From a candidate division WOR-3 bacterium (lineage in GTDB: Bacteria > Hydrothermota > Tepidihabitantia > Tepidihabitantales > Tepidihabitantaceae), in the NCBI GenBank assembly GCA_016867815.1, contig VGIR01000015.1, forward strand, positions 1 through 43,218: a stretch of DNA of 43,218 bases, given 5' to 3'. The notes below the pieces were generated by a model. The model worked only from the letters and a program-made list of their open reading frames with translations, searched no databases and had not been told where the DNA came from. Made by a program: the position numbers and the translations under genes. This document shows positions 39,039-43,218 of the stretch, piece by piece (position 1 is the first letter of the stretch; every line of letters begins with the position of its first letter).

Positions 39039-39659
39039 CTAATGACGTTTCGGGAACAGGGGACGCGACACGAACGGATTGTCCTTTAGGTAGAACCGCC
39101 AACGCCAGTTGGCCGCCGCCCCCGCGTAGTCTATGTTGATACGTCTGGTTGCCACTAAGTCCCTCTTGGCACCGGGGTGCCCGGCCCTGACGAAAAGCCT
39201 CCTGCTACAAAGGTCGAGCCCATAGCTCGCCATGTCGATGCCCATTGCTTGGCATAGACGTCCCGGGCCGCTGGTCAGACTACGGAGGTCAGCGTCAGCT
39301 CCGAGTCCGCGCCTCCGGCGCATCTCGGGGATCCCGCGGCGTGGCTCCAGCGCTCTTACCAGAACGACCTCCGGCATGTCCTGTCCTTGGGTAACCACGT
39401 TGAAGCAGCAGTACATGCCGTAGATGCGGTAGACGTAGGCTCGTCCTCCTTCTTCGTACTGGACACGCGTGCGGTCGGATCGGATGCCCCTGTATGCGTG
39501 CGAGGCAGGGTCGCGGGGGCCGATGTAGGCCTCGACCTCAACGATCAGACCCGACGTCAGGCCTGCCTCTGACTTGTGGACGAGTTCACACCCGAGGAGA
39601 TCCTTGGCGACCTGTAGCGTATCTCGGAGATAGAAGGCCCGCGGGAGCGGGCCCGTCAC
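39039..39659 (-). CDS. DNA-3-methyladenine glycosylase (AAG/MPG family)
   Basis: 206-residue alkyladenine DNA glycosylase, which removes alkylated or deaminated purines in base-excision repair. Motifs: VAKDLLGCELVH, VEVEAYIGPRDPASHAYRG (catalytic Glu region), YVYRIYGMYCCFNVVT (DNA-intercalating and binding-pocket region), VLVRALEP and SGPGRLCQAMGI. Length normal. It starts at GTG 39659 in a GTGA overlap with the FAD oxidoreductase gene. It is the last gene of a four-gene minus-strand operon that also carries a dUTPase-fold protein, so a shared theme of nucleotide or DNA damage is possible. Confidence 0.93.
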   Translation of the reverse strand: MTGPLPRAFYLRDTLQVAKDLLGCELVHKSEAGLTSGLIVEVEAYIGPRDPASHAYRGIRSDRTRVQYEEGGRAYVYRIYGMYCCFNVVTQGQDMPEVVLVRALEPRRGIPEMRRRRGLGADADLRSLTSGPGRLCQAMGIDMASYGLDLCSRRLFVRAGHPGAKRDLVATRRINIDYAGAAANWRWRFYLKDNPFVSRPLFPKRH

Positions 39660-41089
39660 GGGAGGGAACGGAGAATCGACTCTGCGGCCCGAATCCCTGT
39701 GGCAGCGGCGTAGACGATGCCCTGTGAGAATCCGGCGCCGTCGCCGGCGACATACGCGCCGTCCACCCGTGTCTGCAGGTTCTCGTCAGCGTCCACGCGC
39801 GGCATCCACCACTCAATAGCGGGCGCATACAGCAGGGTGTCGTCACTCACCAAGGCTGGGTCCACGTTCGACAGCCGTCCTACGAAGTCAACCAGTTTGG
39901 CGTTGAATCCGTTCGGAAGCCCGAGTTGTGCGATATTCCCCGGGGTAGCCGTTGAGTCGGTCGGCTTGATGGAGTTCTTGGACAACCGTTCGGGCGTTGT
40001 CGCCCTGCCGCGAAGGAAATCGCCGTACCGCTGCACCAAAAGCCCGCCGCCACTGTGCATCCGGACGCGTCGCATGATACCAACACTGTCCTTCCAGGCA
40101 TAGCGGGCGTTGGGAGTGTCTCCCAGTAGTATGCTGAAATTGGCGTGCAGCGTGTCCGGTTTCTCTTCATTTGCCTCGGTGTATGGGCTGTGCCCTCCAG
40201 CAAGTGGAAGCCGGTAGTATCGCAAGGACGAGACGTGGCCATGACGGCAGTAGCAGTGCGTCTTCATCTTGGACCCATCGTCGTAGTGCCAGTAGAACTT
40301 CGGGTCCAGCGAGTACTCCGTCATCAACTCGGAGGGCTTGGTTTCCACTCTGACGCCGATGTAGGTCCTGTTGGGTTGGCTCTTGATGCCATGCCAAGCC
40401 AGGAAGCTAGTGAACCAACTCGCTCGCGAACCTTCCTTGCCTGGCGCTAGCAGTACGTTCCGTGCCAGAAGAGAATTCCTTCTGCCGGTGCCGTCGGAGA
40501 ACCGCACTCGGAAGCAGTCCTTCTCTCGTTTGATGGAAGTGACCTCGTGTTCAAAGCCGGTCTCCAGTTTGCGGCGCAGCAAATCGTGGAAGAACCGCCC
40601 GACCACCGCCCTAAGGTTCTCCGACCCCATATGCCGAACTGGTAGATGCTTGTACGTGATGCCTCGTTGCGCCATCGCGTCAGCGTAGACCTGCCACTGG
40701 CTGGCGGGCTTGTCTTTTCTTACGGAATACCCGTCGTATGCGGTAAGTACACGCTCGACGTAGCGTAGGTACTGGTTTGCCCTCTCCTCCTGCGCGAAGA
40801 CTCCGTCCAGCTTGCCCCCGGCCCTGAGAGTGAGAACCAGCTTCCCGTCAGAGAAGAGACCGGCTCCACCCGCACCGGACACCCGGTTGACGGCTTCCTC
40901 ACGGCCGTCTCGACAGTGCCTTGGCGAGCACCGCGTCGACACAGGCTTGCCTTTGTCGAGCATCACGACCCGCAGGCCGGGCGCCTCCTCAAGGCACTTC
41001 CGCGCGGCAAACATCCCGGCCGGCCCAGCACCGACGATGACAAGGTCGCAAGAAGCCAAGCTACGCGCAGGCTGGCTGTAGACGCTCAC
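39656..41089 (-). CDS. FAD-dependent oxidoreductase (COG2509-like)
   Basis: 477-residue flavoprotein. The N-terminal Rossmann motif is DLVIVGAGPAGMFAARK, followed by VMLDKGKPVSTRCSPRHC and GAGGAGLFSDGKL. The C-terminal FAD-binding motif is GAYVAGDGAGFSQGIVYAAATGIRAAE. The overall plan matches the uncharacterised FAD-dependent dehydrogenases of COG2509; it has several cysteines near residue 55 (CSPRHC) that could be redox-active. It starts at GTG 41089 in a GTGA overlap with the upstream gene, and its own stop overlaps the glycosylase start, so all three are tightly coupled. Substrate unknown. Confidence 0.85.
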   Translation of the reverse strand: MSVYSQPARSLASCDLVIVGAGPAGMFAARKCLEEAPGLRVVMLDKGKPVSTRCSPRHCRDGREEAVNRVSGAGGAGLFSDGKLVLTLRAGGKLDGVFAQEERANQYLRYVERVLTAYDGYSVRKDKPASQWQVYADAMAQRGITYKHLPVRHMGSENLRAVVGRFFHDLLRRKLETGFEHEVTSIKREKDCFRVRFSDGTGRRNSLLARNVLLAPGKEGSRASWFTSFLAWHGIKSQPNRTYIGVRVETKPSELMTEYSLDPKFYWHYDDGSKMKTHCYCRHGHVSSLRYYRLPLAGGHSPYTEANEEKPDTLHANFSILLGDTPNARYAWKDSVGIMRRVRMHSGGGLLVQRYGDFLRGRATTPERLSKNSIKPTDSTATPGNIAQLGLPNGFNAKLVDFVGRLSNVDPALVSDDTLLYAPAIEWWMPRVDADENLQTRVDGAYVAGDGAGFSQGIVYAAATGIRAAESILRSLP

Positions 41090-41892
41090 CGCTGGTTGCC
41101 CTTGGCTGGCTTCGTGGTAGTCTTCTTGCCGGAGTCTCGCGACATGCCCTGCGAACCAGGCACACGGGAGGTGTCATTCTGGTTCGAGTCACGATCTCCT
41201 GAACCTGAGAACGTATCACCCTGAGTAGGCGAGCGCTCTGGAGGCCTCTTGGCGACGCTTGGTGCAATTGTGTTGAACATGAGAATCACCGTGATCACCG
41301 CCACGGCCACACTGATGGCCGACAGGATTAATGGCAAAGCTCTGTAGAAAGTCTTCTGAAGTCCGCCTATCTCGCGGCGCAACGACAGCAGACTGCTGTC
41401 GATGGGCTCTTGCGCGAATTTCTCGATGCTGTCCAGATTCTGATACGTACCACTATAGGTGCTATCCGGCGTGTCGTCCAGTTTGCGGAATTCGATTGTC
41501 ACCAAGTGCTCGCCGCGCTTCAACTTCACGCTTTTGTTGGAGAAGTTGTACAGCAACGCCACGACCTTGCCTTTGTAGCCCGGGTCTATCTGAGACTGCG
41601 CCGCTAGAATGACGCCCTGCTTGAGGAGGCTGTGGCAGATAGACACGCTGGCAGCAGCATCGCACGGCATTGTCAGGGTTTGTTCGGTAATGACGAACGC
41701 CACCTCGTTGCTCGGTATTGAGAAGGACGCCCCTCTCTGGCCCAACTTGCCGTCCCTCTTGCCGATCCTGAACTGGTCTCCAACAGAGAGGTCATAGCTG
41801 GCGGGCTTGACAAGATTCACATCGTATGGCTCCACCAGCAGTGTCGGGGCTGCGCATAGCCTCTTGATCGTCTTGTCGGAGAAGACCGCCAT
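41086..41892 (-). CDS. Membrane-anchored dCTP-deaminase/dUTPase-fold protein, probably non-catalytic
   Basis: 268-residue protein. Residues ~1-140 match the dCTP deaminase/dUTPase fold: KPASYDLSVGDQF, CHSLLKQGVILAAQSQIDPGYKGKVVALLYNFS and LKRGEHLVTIEFRKL. Aligned by eye with dCTP deaminase, the SSxAR motif reads HSLLK (Arg to Lys) and the catalytic Glu after IDPG reads Leu. A helical linker (~150-184) leads to a transmembrane helix (ALPLILSAISVAVAVITVILMF, ~185-206) and a polar Ser/Thr/Lys-rich tail. Fusion of this fold to a membrane anchor is unusual. I choose ATG 41892 over TTG 41901. It is coupled by GTGA overlap to the FAD enzyme. A nucleotide-sensing rather than catalytic role is inferred. 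Confidence 0.75.
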   Translation of the reverse strand: MAVFSDKTIKRLCAAPTLLVEPYDVNLVKPASYDLSVGDQFRIGKRDGKLGQRGASFSIPSNEVAFVITEQTLTMPCDAAASVSICHSLLKQGVILAAQSQIDPGYKGKVVALLYNFSNKSVKLKRGEHLVTIEFRKLDDTPDSTYSGTYQNLDSIEKFAQEPIDSSLLSLRREIGGLQKTFYRALPLILSAISVAVAVITVILMFNTIAPSVAKRPPERSPTQGDTFSGSGDRDSNQNDTSRVPGSQGMSRDSGKKTTTKPAKGNQR

Positions 41893-41959
41893 TATGGGCA
41901 ATCCTGCAGCGTCTTGCGGCCCAGCCAGGGCCTAGCCGCCACCATCGAGTGTAGATTCA

Positions 41960-42163
41960 TTAGTCGTTGTAGTTCAGACGCTTCCTGAAGTCGATGAGTT
42001 CGCGACCTTTGGCGTGCCACTTCTGGCGAGGGCCTCGCTTCTCACCGCTGAGTCGCCTCGACCCCTTCTTGGCTCGGAAATAGCGTGCCACGGCGTCCTC
42101 GGTCACTTCTAGCGCGGCCGCGCACTGCTCAATTGGGTACCATTTGTCTGATTCTATCTTCAA
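41960..42163 (-). CDS. Small helix-turn-helix protein
   Basis: 67-residue basic protein. WYPIEQCAAALEVTEDAVARYFRAKKG reads as a helix-turn-helix of the MerR/excisionase-like type, followed by a basic stretch (SRRLSGEKRGPRQKWH). It starts at TTG 42163, with GGGAGG five bases upstream. It lies 67 bp before the dUTPase-fold gene on the same strand and behind a strong promoter, so it is probably the operon's own regulator. Family not recognised beyond the HTH. Confidence 0.6.
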   Translation of the reverse strand: MKIESDKWYPIEQCAAALEVTEDAVARYFRAKKGSRRLSGEKRGPRQKWHAKGRELIDFRKRLNYND

Positions 42164-42251
42164 CGCAGCCTCCCTATGTCGGCCAGCAGTGGCAACAAGT
42201 CGTCATTACCTATGACAATGTACGACAACCTCTGATTGCATCTGACGACAC

Positions 42252-42280
42252 ATGTTAGGGGGCAGCGGTCTCCGTGTCAA
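42252..42280 (-). promoter_or_regulatory. Promoter of the HTH / dUTPase-fold / FAD / glycosylase operon
   Basis: On the minus strand TTGACA (42280-42275), 17-bp spacer, TAACAT (42257-42252), 89 bp before the HTH start. Confidence 0.6.
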
Positions 42281-42394
42281 GCAGTAGGCAACAGGCAATC
42301 ATAGTATAACGTGCTGCTCCTGAAGTGTTCGTGGACGGTTCGTTCGCGAATCGTCCGCAGGTCATTCGCGGCAGTTCAATACTCCAGCCGTCCC

Positions 42395-43105
42395 CTAGTT
42401 GATGCCAATCAGCTCCTTGAGTCGCTTGTTGGTTGCCGTTACCCTGACAAAGTCGACTAGGTCTTCGCTGCAGATGACCCGGATGCGCCGCACGTTCTTG
42501 ACAAAGGACTGCAGTATGCTGCGGGGAAGAATGGACACGAACTTGTCGGTGAACGGGCTGGGGTTGCGCTGTCGCCTAGGCAACTCGCCCTCTCTGTAGT
42601 GCACCAAGATCCTCTTCAGCTGCGTTGTCTCGATCGTCCGCTTCGCGTCTGGCACGTCGATCAGTATTTCCCAGTCCTCCACCTGCCTCTGTACCGAACG
42701 CCGCGCCTGACTGCACAGTTCTTTCTCGGCGTTCTTCCGGCGGACGTCGTCGTAGAATCCCGTGAGGCTTCCTTTGAATCTGTACCCGGGAATGCTGCGC
42801 CCACGCTTGTGTAGGTGTCGCTTCATGATACGCCCAAACAAAGGGTTTCTACTTCTCTCAAGCATGGATAGGAGCTGCGTGTCGGTTTTGTCTTGGATCT
42901 TCTCTGGAGACAGTCCTTCATCCAGAACGACTCTCTTTAGCATTGCCTGTACTATCCGCACGGCGTGATGCCAGTACACATGCCTGTACATCAGGTATGA
43001 GCATGTCCCTCGGTTAGTTGAAATTCCTAGCGGCTCCCACATCACTTTAGGCAACTCTCTCTGTTGCGTCAATTTCTTTCGGTGACGCGGACCGTTCCAG
43101 TGCAC
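42395..43105 (-). pseudogene. C-terminal remnant of an HD-superfamily phosphohydrolase
   Basis: The frame is open from 43105, but recognisable similarity begins only near 43000 with YLMYRHVYWHHAVRIVQAMLKR. This block lies in the second half of COG1078-type HD phosphohydrolases (dNTP triphosphohydrolase-like), after the metal-binding HD motifs. The HD motifs themselves are missing. The first ~35 residues of the frame are the transposase sequence at 43047-43218 read in another frame. So an insertion at about 43000-43045 has cut the gene, leaving ~200 residues that end normally (RVTATNKRLKELIGIN). Probably non-functional. The assignment rests on memory of the YxxVYxH signature. Confidence 0.6.
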
Positions 43106-43218
43106 TCAGCAATGCGGGGATGTGCCGGTAGCCATCTACGCACCGGAAGTGCTGCTCGGCATGTAGCAGCCCAGCTACACACCAGCGCCAGCGCATCTCG
43201 CCAGGGCGCCAGCGCTTC
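43047..43218 (-). CDS. Transposase C-terminal fragment running off the window edge
   Basis: On the minus strand the frame entering from the right edge reads RWCVAGLLHAEQHFRCVDGYRHIPALLSALERS and stops at 43047. This resembles the C-terminal end of DDE-type transposases (blocks of the form AAGLLEAEKxFRRxxGYRxxPxLxAAL). Only the last ~56 residues are visible. Its end lies next to the broken HD gene, consistent with an insertion sequence that interrupted it. Confidence 0.55.
   Translation of the reverse strand, partial: KRWRPGEMRWRWCVAGLLHAEQHFRCVDGYRHIPALLSALERSASPKEIDATERVA

Noticed and set aside
38755-39102. 115-residue minus-strand open frame
   Set aside because: No start signal, overlaps the glycosylase 3' end and the REP-like arm, no protein features.
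1-43218. tRNA or rRNA genes
   Set aside because: No cloverleaf or rRNA core sequence was recognised by eye; a covariance-model scan would be decisive.

Overview
The window is GC-rich bacterial chromosome. By gene content it comes from a Gram-negative (diderm) member of a poorly cultured lineage, with the FCB-related candidate phyla (WOR-3/Stahlbacteria-like) as the best guess. The signs are outer-membrane beta-barrels and lipoproteins, Tat signals, C-terminal sorting-like (T9SS/FlgD-type) domains, an archaeal-type phosphoglycerate mutase-like enzyme and many GTG/TTG starts. No rRNA or tRNA gene was recognised, so placement is inference. Recurrent promoters of the form TTGAC(A/C)-N16..18-TANNNT or GATAAT can be read in front of many transcription units.

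Layout. 0.3-1 kb: a REP-associated (RAYT) transposase inside imperfect GGGGACAC inverted repeats. 1.2-9.3 kb, minus strand: a three-gene surface/secreted operon (secreted FecR-like unknown, caspase-like protein with five repeat modules, beta-barrel), then a secreted Asp-box/BNR protein. 9.4-12 kb: two paralogous lipoproteins, each with its own near-identical promoter, and a bactofilin-like membrane protein. 12-18.5 kb: an amino-acid cluster (Cys/Met-type PLP enzyme, threonine synthase, M42 peptidase, ApgM/proposed homoserine kinase, YfiM-like protein). 18.7-21.1 kb, minus: a TrmB-type regulator with downstream membrane and secreted proteins. 21.3-22.8 kb: small membrane protein and serpin. 23-32 kb: three gene-converted Tat-exported DUF362 paralogs, divergent tatA/tatC, a DUF6599-like lipoprotein, a fourth DUF362 protein and a polyferredoxin, which look like one exported redox locus with its own translocase. 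32-36 kb: a 1307-residue propeller/beta-barrel protein. 36-43 kb: an accessory, defence-like region (ORF6N, EVE-HNH plus DUF4268 pair, alkyladenine glycosylase, FAD oxidoreductase, membrane-anchored dCTP-deaminase-like pseudoenzyme, small HTH protein, an HD-phosphohydrolase remnant cut by a transposase at the right edge).

The most striking structure is a family of degenerate tandem octamers, written here as GTGGTCNA, GGGATCNA, GTGCTCNA, NNGAATCC and related forms. Three four-helix-bundle (S23/IVP-like) genes each lie between two octamer arrays of the same sequence class in opposite orientation. All three cassettes sit inside operons and point the same way as the operon: before threonine synthase, before apgM, and between tatA and tatC. 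Geneless octamer hairpins and single arms occur elsewhere, including inside reading frames and exactly at start and stop codons. This resembles the architecture of 23S rRNA intervening sequences (complementary ends around an IVP gene) moved into protein-coding operons, and is the best candidate here for an undescribed element family.
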